Shown here one piece after another: positions 16,507 through 25,875 of a stretch of 64,000 nt of DNA (position 1 is the stretch's first letter; every line of letters starts with the position of its first letter). Source of the stretch: Limosilactobacillus rudii. GTDB taxonomy: Bacteria > Bacillota > Bacilli > Lactobacillales > Lactobacillaceae. The position numbers and the translations under genes are program-made. Below the pieces are notes generated by a model, which was given only the letters and a program-made list of their open reading frames with translations, made no database searches and was not told the origin of the DNA. The DNA lies in NCBI RefSeq assembly GCF_014145455.1, contig NZ_JACIVB010000054.1, positions 124,001 to 188,000 of the forward strand. The letters are read 5' to 3'.

Positions 16507-16555
16507 AAAAGATAATTAATGAGAAGTAGTCTTCTTGTTAATTATCTTTTTATTG
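16507..16555 (+). terminator. Strong Rho-independent terminator of the eut operon
   Basis: Arms 16507-16526 and 16531-16550 pair with few mismatches (AAAAGATAATTAA with TTAATTATCTTTT, and GAGAAG with CTTCTT), followed by TTTTTATT. Confidence 0.85.
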
Positions 16556-16725
16556 ATTAAAATATATTATTCTATAGGTTAGGATTAATACTATTACGAA
16601 ATAATGCCTTTCTACACCACTTAGCCCGAATAGCATCATAATTAAAAAATGCAAAACTACTTTTTTACGTATATATATTTTTAGAGGGAAAATTTATTCT
16701 AAAAATATGAAAGGTGGCTCTCTGA

Positions 16726-17613
16726 ATGGAAGTTGATCGAACAAACCAGTTCGCTAAGGTATGGAAAAAGTGGCAAAGCATGACGATTACTAGTGACCCT
16801 ATGTTTGGCATGGTAATGGAAAATAAAGAGATTTGCTTAGAGTTAATTAACCGTGCGTTGCCAAAATTAAAGGCTCAAAAAATTATTCACCTGGTTACGC
16901 AGAAAGATGTTAATGCGGTTGGGGCCCATCGAGTTCGGTTTGATGTATATGTTCGTGACGAGCATAATAACATTATAGTGATTGAAATGCAGATTACTGA
17001 TCAGCAGAATCTTCCCAGTCGGCTTCGCTATTATCAAGAACAAATTGATCATGGATTGTTACGTCCTAGTGATGATTACCGGGTGCTGGCTAAGTACCCA
17101 ACCTATGTCATTATGTTTTGCGACTTTGATTATTTTGGTCGTGGCTGGGCCCGCTATGAATTTGAGTTAAATTGTACGCGTGATCATAATTTGAAATTTG
17201 GCGATCAGCGGACAATTGTCGTATTTAACGCCTTAGCCAAGGAGTTTATTGATGATGATAAACCAATTAAGAATTTTCTTGCTTTAATGCGCAATCAAGG
17301 AGACAATAAGGATAGATTTATTGAACAAATTCAAGCAGAAATTGATAAGGTCAAACGTGATCCTGAAAGGAGACAGGGCTTTATGAAATACGAGATGCTA
17401 ATGATGGATGCACAGCGTAAAGCGCGTGAAAAGGGACGTGAAGAAGGCTTTAAGGATGGTAAAAATAGCGGTCGACTGGAAGAACGCACGAAGGGAATTA
17501 AGCATCTTATTAGTTCACTTCAAAAGCTAAATGTGGATCCAACCGTTATTCGTCAAGAATTAAAAGAACAGTATAATTTAACTGAGCAAGAGATTACAGC
17601 TTACTTAAATTAA
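16726..17613 (+). CDS. Rpn family recombination-promoting nuclease / PD-(D/E)XK nuclease family transposase-like protein
   Basis: A 295-residue protein with the Rpn/PDDEXK_2 architecture. The N-terminal DPMFGMVMENKEICLELINRAL leads to the nuclease core RFDVYVRDEHNNIIVIEMQ, whose D and ExQ are the catalytic set. The C-terminal tail is highly charged and coiled (AREKGREEGFKDGKNSGR), typical of the family. Such proteins are commonly annotated as transposases but are probably DNA nucleases promoting RecA-independent recombination. AAAGGTGG precedes ATG 16726. The gene stands alone, with a different codon style from eut, marking the end of that locus. Confidence 0.85.
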   Translation: MEVDRTNQFAKVWKKWQSMTITSDPMFGMVMENKEICLELINRALPKLKAQKIIHLVTQKDVNAVGAHRVRFDVYVRDEHNNIIVIEMQITDQQNLPSRLRYYQEQIDHGLLRPSDDYRVLAKYPTYVIMFCDFDYFGRGWARYEFELNCTRDHNLKFGDQRTIVVFNALAKEFIDDDKPIKNFLALMRNQGDNKDRFIEQIQAEIDKVKRDPERRQGFMKYEMLMMDAQRKAREKGREEGFKDGKNSGRLEERTKGIKHLISSLQKLNVDPTVIRQELKEQYNLTEQEITAYLN

Positions 17614-17780
17614 TTTTAAGTTGTTGCTTTTTATTGATAATTTGATAGCAGGAGCCTGTAACTTGAGGCTTTGATCTAAATTTTCATGATTACTTTGCCT
17701 AATTCCAGCACTCCTTTTAAAATAATTTTTGCTTCAAATAGCTGCCTTTATCAAATTACGACTAATTTAAAATATTTATG

Positions 17781-17840
17781 AGAAAAGATCGGCCTTGGCT
17801 TAATGTTGAATACACTAAAGGTTACCGATCTTTTCTTTTT
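17781..17840 (+). terminator. Terminator-like hairpin
   Basis: AGAAAAGATCGG (17781-17792) pairs with CCGATCTTTTCT (17825-17836), extended by CCTT/AAGG inside, followed by TTTTTAT. It is 170 bp past the Rpn gene, so it may terminate that transcript or be a remnant of a lost gene. Confidence 0.55.
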
Positions 17841-17863
17841 ATAAATAAGTAAAATTGGTCTAC

Positions 17864-17914
17864 AAAAAAAGATTTTCATCGGCAGCTGTTTTATTCATCT
17901 AACCAATGAAAATC
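17864..17914 (-). terminator. Terminator of the toxin-antitoxin operon
   Basis: On the minus strand GATTTTCATTGG and CCGATGAAAATC (17871-17882 and 17903-17914) form a stem followed by seven T. It lies just after the toxin gene. Confidence 0.65.
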
Positions 17915-17936
17915 CTACGATAGCTTTAATAAGCAC

Positions 17937-18254
17937 TTATCGCAATAAATGTGCCAAAACATCCATTCGATTATCATAGACATGTAAAATTTCTACTAAT
18001 TTTTTATCGTCATGAACCTTATAAAAAACAGTGTTCTTTGATAAATGTAAGAAACGATAACCAATTAATAACGGTGATAGTTCAGTTGCATCACGCCCTA
18101 ACTTTGGCATTGCCCCTAACTTAGCGATTGATGCTTGTAATGACTTCAAGATTACTTTTGCTTTATCTTCACCAAAATTACGTTCTAAGTATCGTCTCAG
18201 AGTTGTTATTTCTCTTTTAGCCGCGTTTCTAAAACGGATTTGATAATCTTTCAC
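17937..18254 (-). CDS. RelE/ParE family toxin
   Basis: A 105-residue small basic protein of the RelE/ParE superfamily: YQIRFRNAAKREITTLRRYLERNFGE at the N-terminus, then LSPLLIGYRFLHLSKNTVFYKV and the terminal EILHVYDNRMDVLAHL. RelE members cleave mRNA at the ribosome, ParE members poison gyrase; the sequence seen does not decide. The start overlaps the antitoxin stop by four bases, giving the usual antitoxin-first coupled pair. It is complete. Confidence 0.85.
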   Translation of the reverse strand: MKDYQIRFRNAAKREITTLRRYLERNFGEDKAKVILKSLQASIAKLGAMPKLGRDATELSPLLIGYRFLHLSKNTVFYKVHDDKKLVEILHVYDNRMDVLAHLLR

Positions 18255-18493
18255 TTATCTGTCTCTCCAAACACTTCGTCCATTGTATAAAGGCCATCTT
18301 CTGTTGAAGCATTTTGTAAATCTTTTAATAACTTCATACCATTTACAAAACGTTCATATTCTTCAATATCCACGATTGCATATTTTCCATAACCATTCTT
18401 AGTTAAAAAAACTGGATTATCTGGATCGACTTCTTTTAAGAGCTTATTGTAATCACGTAAAGCGGAAACCGGCTTAATTGACATTTTCATCAT
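18251..18493 (-). CDS. Phd/YefM family antitoxin
   Basis: An 80-residue antitoxin from ATG 18493, chosen because GAGGTG lies six bases upstream; the frame remains open to 18520 but without a site. MKMSIKPVSALRDYNKLLKEV is the Phd/YefM N-terminal DNA-binding fold and VFLTKNGYGKYAIVDIEEYERF the conserved middle. The acidic C-terminus (TEDGLYTMDEVFGETDK) would wrap the toxin. It should autorepress the pair. Confidence 0.85.
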   Translation of the reverse strand: MMKMSIKPVSALRDYNKLLKEVDPDNPVFLTKNGYGKYAIVDIEEYERFVNGMKLLKDLQNASTEDGLYTMDEVFGETDK

Positions 18494-18520
18494 GCTAATC
18501 ACCTCAGTTATATTGTACAA

Positions 18521-18792
18521 GACTTTACGTATAATTTACAGCAACAATACTGCTGACTTAATAAATTTAATGCTGTTTAGCTTTAATTATTTAGTAGTGC
18601 ATTGTAGTTGCTGCTTATTGGGAAGCATTACAATCTTTGAGCATAACTTACAAGGGTCCTGTTAAGCTTGGAATCTTAATTGCTGGTTTCTTCAAGCCAT
18701 CAAAGTATATTTTTATCTGTTTGCAATTTCTTTTAAATTGAGTAAGATAGATAAAGTTAGGTACCAAACGAATTCTGGAAAGGAAATCTAAA
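18521..18792. promoter_or_regulatory. Intergenic region with promoter for the MarR-ABC operon
   Basis: TTGCAA at 18721-18726 and TAAGAT at 18743-18748 are 16 bp apart, upstream of the MarR gene. The rest (18540-18710) shows nothing recognisable. Confidence 0.45.
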
Positions 18793-19245
18793 ATGATGGA
18801 CAGTGAACGACTAATAAGGGAATTATTTTCCTTTTCTAATGAACTTCATCAGAAGACTGTGCAAGCTCATCAGGCGCATAGCTCTTTTATAGGGCGTGGG
18901 AAAATTTTGTGCTTGTTAGCAAAAAACGAATATATTTATCAAAATCAACTTGCTAAGCTGGCCAAAATCAAGCCAGGCTCTTTGACGCAAATCCTTGAAA
19001 AGATGGAACGAGAAGAGCTGATTATTCGTGAACGCGATAAGAATGATCGGCGTTTAATATACGTTAAACTGAGCTCAGCAGGACGAAGACAATTAGAAAA
19101 AAACAAAGAATACCATCGTGATTTTCAGAAGTTTATAACGGCACCATTATCGTCTACTGATATTGAGCAGTTTATAAAGACGCTCACAATACTGCGTGGT
19201 CGATTCGACGAATATATTAAACAAAAGGAGATGGGAAAAAGGTGA
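18793..19245 (+). CDS. MarR family transcriptional regulator
   Basis: A 150-residue winged-helix protein: helix-turn-helix LAKLAKIKPGSLTQILEKMEREELI near residues 55-80 and the wing RERDKNDRRLIYVKLSSAGR. The GTG start of the first ABC gene overlaps its stop (GTGA), so it is part of the exporter operon and probably represses it, being released by a transported drug. This layout is the same as in LmrR/BmrA-type loci of lactic acid bacteria, although the regulator family differs. The ATG is preceded by GGAAAGGA. Confidence 0.9.
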   Translation: MMDSERLIRELFSFSNELHQKTVQAHQAHSSFIGRGKILCLLAKNEYIYQNQLAKLAKIKPGSLTQILEKMEREELIIRERDKNDRRLIYVKLSSAGRRQLEKNKEYHRDFQKFITAPLSSTDIEQFIKTLTILRGRFDEYIKQKEMGKR

Positions 19246-20984
19246 TCCGAATAGCACGAAGAAATTTAGCTCTCTGGGCAACTCTCGGAGCAGTTTTCTT
19301 TTTACTGATTCAAGTTTCATGTGATTTATACCTTCCCACTGTTACTGCTGATCTTGTTAATCAAGGAATTGTGCAAAAAGATATGGGGGTAATCTGGAAT
19401 AGGGGTATTAAGATGTTAATTGTTGCTGCTATTGGTTTAGTTGCAGCAGGACTTAACGTTTATTTTGCTGCTACCCAGTCAATGAAGGTTGGTGAAAAAC
19501 TACGAAGCCAGATTTATCATAAGGTTCTACGGTTTTCTAACCGAGAAGTGGATGAATTTGGTGATTCCTCGTTAATTACTCGGTCGACTAATGATATTGT
19601 TCAGATTCAAAACGTAATGGTACAAATGTTACGAATGATGTTGCAATCACCTGTAATGCTGATAGCGGCTTGTGTTTTAGCATATACGCGCGAGCCCAAG
19701 TTGACTAAGATTTTCTTCATTAGTTTACCGGTTTTAGCAATAATTGTGATGGCGGTAATGTATTTTGCGGTACCGTTATTCAAAAGTATTCAGAAAAAAA
19801 CGGATCGAATCAATCTAATTTTTCGGGAAGGGTTAACTGGAGTCCGCGTTATTCGCGCTTTTCGTCAAGATGATCGTGAACAGACACGCTTCAAAAAGGC
19901 TAATGAGGACTATACCCAAACTGGGATTAAAGCTTTTACAATTGTTTCAACTCTTTTTCCTGTTGTAACCCTGATTTTAGGGATGACTAATGTTGCCATT
20001 ATTCTTCTTGGTGGGCACTTAGTCGCTAATATGAGTATGCAGGTGGGGGACTTGATTGCATTTATGACTTATGCTACGCAAATTATGATTAGCTTCATGA
20101 TGCTTTCGATGATTTTTGTTTTTGTACCCCGCGCTTCTGCATCTGCAGCCCGGGTTAATGCAGTCTTAGACCAACCGATTAGTATTCGCAATGCTCCAGA
20201 AAATGACCAAGAAAAAATTAATGTCGATGAACCGGCGTCTCTTGAGTTTAAAGATGTCGATTTCCGTTTTAATGGTGCTGAGCGACTTGCATTAAAAGAT
20301 TTGAATTTTAAGGTTAAAGCTGGGCAAACATTAGCAATTATTGGGGGAACCGGTGCCGGTAAATCTGCGTTGGTTAACTTAATTCCGCGATTGTTTGACG
20401 TTGAGCGTGGTGAAATCAAAGTCGATGGTGTTGCGATTAAAAAGCTAAGTCAACACGACTTGCATGAAGTAATATCGATAACCCAGCAACAAGCGGTCCT
20501 TTTTAGTGGGACGATTCGTTCTAACTTACAATTTGGCTATGATCAGGCAACTGATGATCAAATGTGGCACGCTCTTGAAATTGCACAAGCAGCCGATTTT
20601 GTTCGTGAAGCTGGTGGATTAGACACAGTTGTAGAACAGAACGGGAGTAATTTTTCTGGTGGTCAACGACAACGTTTAGCAATTGCGCGAACAATTATTA
20701 AACCAGCATCAATCTATATCTTTGATGACTCATTTTCAGCTTTGGATTTTGAAACTGATGCAAAGCTCCGAGCTGCTTTGGCACAGGATCCACAAATTCA
20801 ACAGGCAGTCACGGTAATTGTTGCTCAACGAATTTCAACGGTGGTCGATGCTGATCAGATTATTGTCTTAGATGAAGGGCGTGTTGTAGGTCAAGGGACC
20901 CATCAAGAACTAAAGGCTAATAATAAGACTTACCAGCAAATAATTCGTTCACAAGTTGAGAAAGGAGATGTTGAACGTGCGTAG
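19242..20984 (+). CDS. Heterodimeric ABC multidrug exporter, subunit A (degenerate catalytic site)
   Basis: A 580-residue half transporter: six-helix membrane domain then a nucleotide-binding domain. Walker A is GGTGAGKSALVN near residue 367, the signature FSGGQRQRLAIAR and Walker B IYIFDDSF. The residue after the Walker B Asp is Asp rather than the catalytic Glu, as in the degenerate-site subunits LmrC and BmrC. Together with the next gene it would form an asymmetric exporter of drugs or lipophilic compounds. The GTG start overlaps the MarR stop and the 3' end overlaps subunit B. Confidence 0.92.
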   Translation: MIRIARRNLALWATLGAVFFLLIQVSCDLYLPTVTADLVNQGIVQKDMGVIWNRGIKMLIVAAIGLVAAGLNVYFAATQSMKVGEKLRSQIYHKVLRFSNREVDEFGDSSLITRSTNDIVQIQNVMVQMLRMMLQSPVMLIAACVLAYTREPKLTKIFFISLPVLAIIVMAVMYFAVPLFKSIQKKTDRINLIFREGLTGVRVIRAFRQDDREQTRFKKANEDYTQTGIKAFTIVSTLFPVVTLILGMTNVAIILLGGHLVANMSMQVGDLIAFMTYATQIMISFMMLSMIFVFVPRASASAARVNAVLDQPISIRNAPENDQEKINVDEPASLEFKDVDFRFNGAERLALKDLNFKVKAGQTLAIIGGTGAGKSALVNLIPRLFDVERGEIKVDGVAIKKLSQHDLHEVISITQQQAVLFSGTIRSNLQFGYDQATDDQMWHALEIAQAADFVREAGGLDTVVEQNGSNFSGGQRQRLAIARTIIKPASIYIFDDSFSALDFETDAKLRAALAQDPQIQQAVTVIVAQRISTVVDADQIIVLDEGRVVGQGTHQELKANNKTYQQIIRSQVEKGDVERA

Positions 20985-22800
20985 AGGACCACGTGTGCCA
21001 GAGCAGGCCCAACATTTCTGGCCAACGACTAAACGTTTGATTGCCTATTTGCGACCATGGCGCGTTGGGGTAATTATTTCTATTATTTTGGCAATAGTCT
21101 CTGTTATTCTTTCTATTATGGCGCCTAAAATTCTGGGGGAAGCTACCACGATTATTTATGATGGAATGCTAAAAGGCTATGCTGAAATGAAAGCTGGTAC
21201 TCATTTAACAACGTTACCAATCAATTTTGACCGTATTTGGCAAATTGGAATTACCGTTATTCTTTTATACCTTTTTTCAGGATTGTTTAGTTTCTTACAA
21301 CTACAGATAATGACCCGGGTATCACAACGGGTAGTCTATAATTTGCGACAAGATTTTGAAGAAAAAATGCGGCGTGTACCAATTAAATATTATGATACGC
21401 ATAACAATGGCGATATTATGAGCCGAATGGTTAATGATATGGATAACATTGCGGGAACGCTTCAGCAGAGCCTTATTCAAATTATTACCAGCGTGTTGAC
21501 GCTTGTCGGTGTTTTCATCTTGATGTTGACGATTAGTTGGAAGTTGACAATTATTGCGCTAATTACAATTCCTCTAAGCATTTTAGTTGTTGCATTCGTT
21601 GCCCCAACTTCCCAACGTTTATTTGGCCGGCAGCAAGCAGCACTTGGTAAAATTAACGATCAAGTAGAAGAAACTTATGCGGCTCATACAATTGTTCGAA
21701 CCTTCAATAAAGAACAAGATGAAGAAAAAGAGTTTAATAAACGTAATCACCGTTACTACCAATCAGCATGGAAAGCACAGTTCTTTTCTAGTCTAATGAT
21801 GCCGATGATGGTATTTATCCGTAATGTGGGTTACTTAGTGGTTGCCGTAGTGGGGGCAATTCAGGTTATCCATGGGCAGATTACTCTTGGTAACGTCCAG
21901 GCATTTTTGCAATATACCAATCAATTTTCCCAACCGATTGCTCAAATTGCGAACCTAAGTAATACAATCCAACAAACAATTGCTTCAGCTGAACGGATTT
22001 TTGCGGTGCTAGATGAACCAGAAATGAGCACTGGCCTTATAGAAACACCAGCATTATCTGGTAAAGATTTGCCAAAAGTTGAATTTAAAGATATTAAGTT
22101 TAGCTATACAGACGAACCGCTTATCCAGGATTTCAATTTAAAAGCGCCACGCAATAAAATGGTTGCAATTGTTGGACCAACCGGAGCGGGGAAGACGACC
22201 ATTATTAACTTACTAGAACGTTTTTATGATCCCCAAGGCGGTCACATTTACCTAGATGGTAAGGATACGCGGTCAATGACTCGTGAAGCTTTGCGAAAGC
22301 ATATTGCAATTGTTCTGCAAGATACATGGTTGTTTACCGGGACTATTTTTGAAAATATTAAATATGGAAATGAGAAGGCTTCAGATGATGAGGTTTATCA
22401 TGCTGCTAAGATGGCCCGGGCGGATGCCTTTATTCGTGAACTACCGGATGGGTATCAGACAATACTGGATGAATCAGCATCTAATATTTCACAAGGGCAA
22501 CGTCAGCTATTAACGATTGCCCGCGCATTTTTAGCAGATCCAGAAATCTTAATTCTGGATGAAGCGACTAGTTCTGTTGATACGCGAACTGAAGTATTAA
22601 TTCAAGAAGCAATGAATGCATTGCAGCGAGAACGTACGAGTTTTGTTGTCGCCCACCGATTATCAACTATTCGTAAAGCAGATCAAATTATAGTTGTTAA
22701 TCACGGTAGAATCATTGAAACTGGTAACCATGAATCATTGATGGGTCAAAAGGGCTTCTATGCTGCCCTTTATAATAGCCAGTTTGCTAGTAGCAACTAA
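20977..22800 (+). CDS. Heterodimeric ABC multidrug exporter, subunit B (catalytic site intact)
   Basis: A half transporter of about 607 residues. Walker A is GPTGAGKTTIIN, the signature is the atypical ISQGQRQLLTIAR and Walker B ILILDEATSSVDTR has the catalytic Glu. This pairs with the degenerate subunit A as in LmrCD and BmrCD. GTG 20977 is preferred since AGGAG lies nine bases upstream; the frame is open from 20956 but those codons contain the ribosome binding site. It overlaps subunit A by eight bases and ends at a strong terminator. Confidence 0.92.
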   Translation: MRRGPRVPEQAQHFWPTTKRLIAYLRPWRVGVIISIILAIVSVILSIMAPKILGEATTIIYDGMLKGYAEMKAGTHLTTLPINFDRIWQIGITVILLYLFSGLFSFLQLQIMTRVSQRVVYNLRQDFEEKMRRVPIKYYDTHNNGDIMSRMVNDMDNIAGTLQQSLIQIITSVLTLVGVFILMLTISWKLTIIALITIPLSILVVAFVAPTSQRLFGRQQAALGKINDQVEETYAAHTIVRTFNKEQDEEKEFNKRNHRYYQSAWKAQFFSSLMMPMMVFIRNVGYLVVAVVGAIQVIHGQITLGNVQAFLQYTNQFSQPIAQIANLSNTIQQTIASAERIFAVLDEPEMSTGLIETPALSGKDLPKVEFKDIKFSYTDEPLIQDFNLKAPRNKMVAIVGPTGAGKTTIINLLERFYDPQGGHIYLDGKDTRSMTREALRKHIAIVLQDTWLFTGTIFENIKYGNEKASDDEVYHAAKMARADAFIRELPDGYQTILDESASNISQGQRQLLTIARAFLADPEILILDEATSSVDTRTEVLIQEAMNALQRERTSFVVAHRLSTIRKADQIIVVNHGRIIETGNHESLMGQKGFYAALYNSQFASSN

Positions 22801-22801
22801 C

Positions 22802-22855
22802 AAAAAAGGGGTACAAGGCGAAATCATTAACGACTTCGTTTGTACTCCTTTTTAC
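22802..22855. terminator. Bidirectional terminator
   Basis: AAAAAAGGGGTACAA pairs with TTGTACTCCTTTTT around a central GCGAA/TTCG stem. It serves the ABC operon and the convergent dipeptidase gene. Confidence 0.8.
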
Positions 22856-22862
22856 AATTTAA

Positions 22863-24299
22863 TTATAAGTTTTTATCAATCTTAAAGGTCAACTTAGAAA
22901 GTTCCAGACCATGCATAACCAGTTCAGCCATTAGGTCCTTGGTACGGGTAGCCATTTCAGCGACCATTTCATGAGTTTTGGCACTCAAAAAATCACTAAC
23001 TTCAGCAGCAGACATTCCTTCAACCTGAGGGGCAACTTGATTAACCCAGCGGTAAAGGTATTCACGAGCATCCTTTAAATAGTCCAAATCTTCTTTAGAA
23101 AACTCAGCGTGGTGTGATTCAACAATCATTGAAAGTGCACGGTACATCCAGTAGGCGCTCTTGAGGTTCATGTTGAGCTTTTCTGGTGTTTCGCGGTAGC
23201 TGATATCAATGTCCTCAGCATTACCAAAGAAGGGAACATATGGCGTGAAAGTTGGCACGCCGAAACTCATCCACATAATAGTTGAAGCAGCTTCAGGAAG
23301 GTCATTTCGGACTTGTAAGATATGTGAATTTTGCGTCCGGTTTAGTGAGATTGGGCGGAATAGTTGCTTCTCTTGTTCTGTTCCTTCATGACCTAGTGGA
23401 TCGTATGGCGTTCCTTGATAGTGACTACTAAGAATCTTTTCAACATCTTCAAGGGTTATCCGGTGATTGGTTTGCATGATAAATGGAATATCAAAGTCAA
23501 GTGGATCAAAGTCAACACTAGGATTTAAAACCTTATGACCATACCATTGCCGTGGTGTGTTGTAATGTTGGTCAAAGACATCAGCAGTTCCGAAGATATG
23601 ACGGAAGTCCCAGCCGTATTTGTCAGGATTGAGGTGGTTTTTAGCTACAAATTCTTGGATGCCATCAGACCACATAAAGTTATCTGGATCATTAAAGTCA
23701 ACCTGTTGAATAGCAACCCGGTTTCCAGTCACAGCATATGCGTCGTCTGGAATACGCTGGGCAACCCAGTGATGACCAGTAACGATTTCCATGTACCAAA
23801 CATCATTTTTATCGCTAAAGATAATGCCGTTGCCCTCTGCAGAACCATACTTAGCAATCAATTTGCCAAGGTATTTTACGCCATCGCGAGCACTATCAAT
23901 AAAAGGAAGAGTAGCTGCAACGACGAGGTCTTCATTAATTCCTGTCTCCGTATTGAGCGGATCGCAGGCAAGGACTCGTTCATTAGCGTATACACTTTCG
24001 GTAGCACTCATTCCAACATTTTTTTCATTAAAACCACTTTCATCAAAAACTCCTTCTGTTTTGTAATCGACATTAGGAGTTCCTTGATAGCGGTAACCGT
24101 CTGCTGGCCGATCAACAACACACTTATTTAGGTAAGCCTTTACCTGGTTAGGGTGGTTATGGTAAGCCGGATAAGTAACGAAACGTTGAGGTGTTAATGG
24201 ACCGAATGTATCATCATTACGGGCAGCCATTGTTGAACCATCAATAGTGGCATTGCGTCCAACAAGGACAGTCGTACAAGCAGATAAATTTTTCTTCAT
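22863..24299 (-). CDS. C69 family dipeptidase (PepD-like)
   Basis: A 478-residue Ntn-hydrolase. The start MKKNLSACTTVLVG places the catalytic Cys at residue 8, exposed after autoprocessing of the leader, followed by GSTMAARNDD, both typical for family C69 dipeptidases of lactobacilli. These enzymes cleave a broad range of dipeptides in the cytoplasm, feeding amino acids to the auxotrophic cell. A GGTCCTG-type weak ribosome binding site precedes the ATG. The gene is single, convergent with the ABC operon. Confidence 0.93.
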   Translation of the reverse strand: MKKNLSACTTVLVGRNATIDGSTMAARNDDTFGPLTPQRFVTYPAYHNHPNQVKAYLNKCVVDRPADGYRYQGTPNVDYKTEGVFDESGFNEKNVGMSATESVYANERVLACDPLNTETGINEDLVVAATLPFIDSARDGVKYLGKLIAKYGSAEGNGIIFSDKNDVWYMEIVTGHHWVAQRIPDDAYAVTGNRVAIQQVDFNDPDNFMWSDGIQEFVAKNHLNPDKYGWDFRHIFGTADVFDQHYNTPRQWYGHKVLNPSVDFDPLDFDIPFIMQTNHRITLEDVEKILSSHYQGTPYDPLGHEGTEQEKQLFRPISLNRTQNSHILQVRNDLPEAASTIMWMSFGVPTFTPYVPFFGNAEDIDISYRETPEKLNMNLKSAYWMYRALSMIVESHHAEFSKEDLDYLKDAREYLYRWVNQVAPQVEGMSAAEVSDFLSAKTHEMVAEMATRTKDLMAELVMHGLELSKLTFKIDKNL

Positions 24300-24468
24300 C
24301 TTTTCAGGACCTTTCTTTGTGACCTTTAATATGGAGTTGGGAGAATTTGATATCTCACCAGTCCCTTGTTAATTATTAAACTAATAAGGAAGCTAATTTC
24401 CACTTACTTTAATATAAACTACAATAATAGTTTAGTCTTCAAGCTAAGAAGGGTCAATCGTCACAAAA

Positions 24469-24975
24469 TTACTTTTGCTCTAAATCGGCGAAAGTTGCGT
24501 GTACTAAAGTGGCTAAATCTTCGGCGTTTAATTTAACTGATCGACCAATTTTACCTGATGAAATGTAAATATCACCTTGTTCTTTAGCCTCATTATCAAT
24601 GAAAATCGGATACTTAAATTTTTCATAGATGCCGACAGGGGTATTAGCGCCATGGACGTAGCCAGTGGTTTTCAATAAGTTCTTGAGGGGAACCATATTT
24701 ACTTTTTTATTTCCTGATACTTTTGCTAGCTTCTTTTCATCTAAGTGCGTATCAACAGGGACAACCCCAACTAATGGACCAGTGACATTGCCGGTTAGGA
24801 CGAGTGTCTTATAAATAATGTGATCATTGATGCCGTCATGGTCAACAGTTAATGACCGAACATCACCGTCTTGGTGGGTTGGAAATTCTGCTTGTTCATA
24901 TGGCACCTTATTTTTATCAAGAATTTGTTCGACTTGTGTCTTTTTGAATTTACTTTTTTTATTCTTTTTACTCAT
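24469..24975 (-). CDS. ybaK: YbaK/EbsC family Cys-tRNA(Pro)-type deacylase
   Basis: A 168-residue editing protein that hydrolyses mischarged Cys-tRNA(Pro) or related tRNAs. After a Lys-rich N-terminus (MSKKNKKSKFKK) come VEQILDKNKVPYEQAEF and the conserved KTLVLTGN, VSGNKKVNMVP, TGYVHGANTPVGIY and IYISSGKIGRSVKL. ATG 24975 follows a GGAGGA site; the frame is open to 24987 only through that site. Family identity is clear, exact tRNA specificity is not. Confidence 0.9.
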   Translation of the reverse strand: MSKKNKKSKFKKTQVEQILDKNKVPYEQAEFPTHQDGDVRSLTVDHDGINDHIIYKTLVLTGNVTGPLVGVVPVDTHLDEKKLAKVSGNKKVNMVPLKNLLKTTGYVHGANTPVGIYEKFKYPIFIDNEAKEQGDIYISSGKIGRSVKLNAEDLATLVHATFADLEQK

Positions 24976-25102
24976 AATTTCCTCCAAAAAAATATCTGGG
25001 ACGCACCAATATTTTATAAAAAGATCCCAATTTAAAATAGGTCTGCTATACTTAAAGTGTATCTTAGAAATTCGAATTAGTTAAATCCGAGGAGTTAATT
25101 AG

Positions 25103-25834
25103 ATGGCAGACTTAGTATATCGCTCGGTAATGCGTGATATAAAACATAAAATTTTAGATAATCAATATCCAGGAATGCGCCTTCCTGATGAACGGAGCTT
25201 AAGTGATATTTATCAAGTAAGCCGCAGCTCAATTAAACGGGCATTAGGGATTCTTGCCCAACAAGGGATAATTTTTAAAAAGCGTGGGGCTGGAACATTC
25301 ATTAACCCGCTTTACTTAAAAAATCAATCATTATTCCGCTATGAGGGGAGTAATTTGGGAGTCACGGACAGTTTCCAAGTTGATGGCAAAAAGCAAGGGA
25401 TACAACTGCTGGATTACCAGGTAGTTCCGGCTAATAAGGATGTCCAAGAAGAACTATTCCTTAATGACAATGATTTTGTTTATCAAATCAAGCGATTGCG
25501 GTTAATTGATGATCAGCCTTTTATGATTGAGACTGGTTTTATCCCGATTAAAATCACGCCAACATTATCACCAGAAATTGTCAATAGTTCAATCTTTAAT
25601 TACTTAGAGGATGCAATGGGAAAACGGGTTACCAAATCTTTTATGACCATTGGTGTCTCACCATCAGCTAATGAAGATCAAAAATTACTAGAACTAACTG
25701 CCACTGAACCAGTGGGGACGATTGAAGGGATTTTCTTCTTAGATGATGGAACCCCATTTGAGGTATCAAATATGCGAATTCATTATAAGTACATGAAGTA
25801 TAGTACTTTTGTCAATCTTGACCAAGAAGGCTAA
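25103..25834 (+). CDS. GntR family transcriptional regulator (HutC/UTRA type)
   Basis: A 243-residue regulator with an N-terminal winged helix (LPDERSLSDIYQVSRSSIKRAL near residues 27-48) and a C-terminal UTRA ligand-binding domain (RLRLIDDQPFMIETGFIP, then FEVSNMRIHYKYMKYSTFV). UTRA members sense sugar phosphates or similar metabolites. There is no obvious target operon adjacent: a YbaK gene lies divergently and an acyltransferase convergently. GAGGAG precedes the ATG. Confidence 0.88.
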   Translation: MADLVYRSVMRDIKHKILDNQYPGMRLPDERSLSDIYQVSRSSIKRALGILAQQGIIFKKRGAGTFINPLYLKNQSLFRYEGSNLGVTDSFQVDGKKQGIQLLDYQVVPANKDVQEELFLNDNDFVYQIKRLRLIDDQPFMIETGFIPIKITPTLSPEIVNSSIFNYLEDAMGKRVTKSFMTIGVSPSANEDQKLLELTATEPVGTIEGIFFLDDGTPFEVSNMRIHYKYMKYSTFVNLDQEG

Positions 25835-25875
25835 CAAGAAGGATGTCCGCCAAAAATGATTAACTTTAGGAATGA

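Larger units (their letters stand above)
17614..17936. other. Intergenic region with two terminator-like hairpins, no gene
   Basis: No credible coding frame. It contains a plus-strand hairpin at 17781-17840 and a terminator for the minus-strand toxin-antitoxin pair at 17864-17914. Confidence 0.6.

Noticed and set aside
16726-17613. Insertion sequence
   Set aside because: The Rpn-like gene has no terminal inverted repeats or target duplication that I can see.
23535-24131. 198-codon plus-strand frame inside the dipeptidase gene
   Set aside because: It is antisense to a well-supported C69 dipeptidase and has no ribosome binding site or family features.
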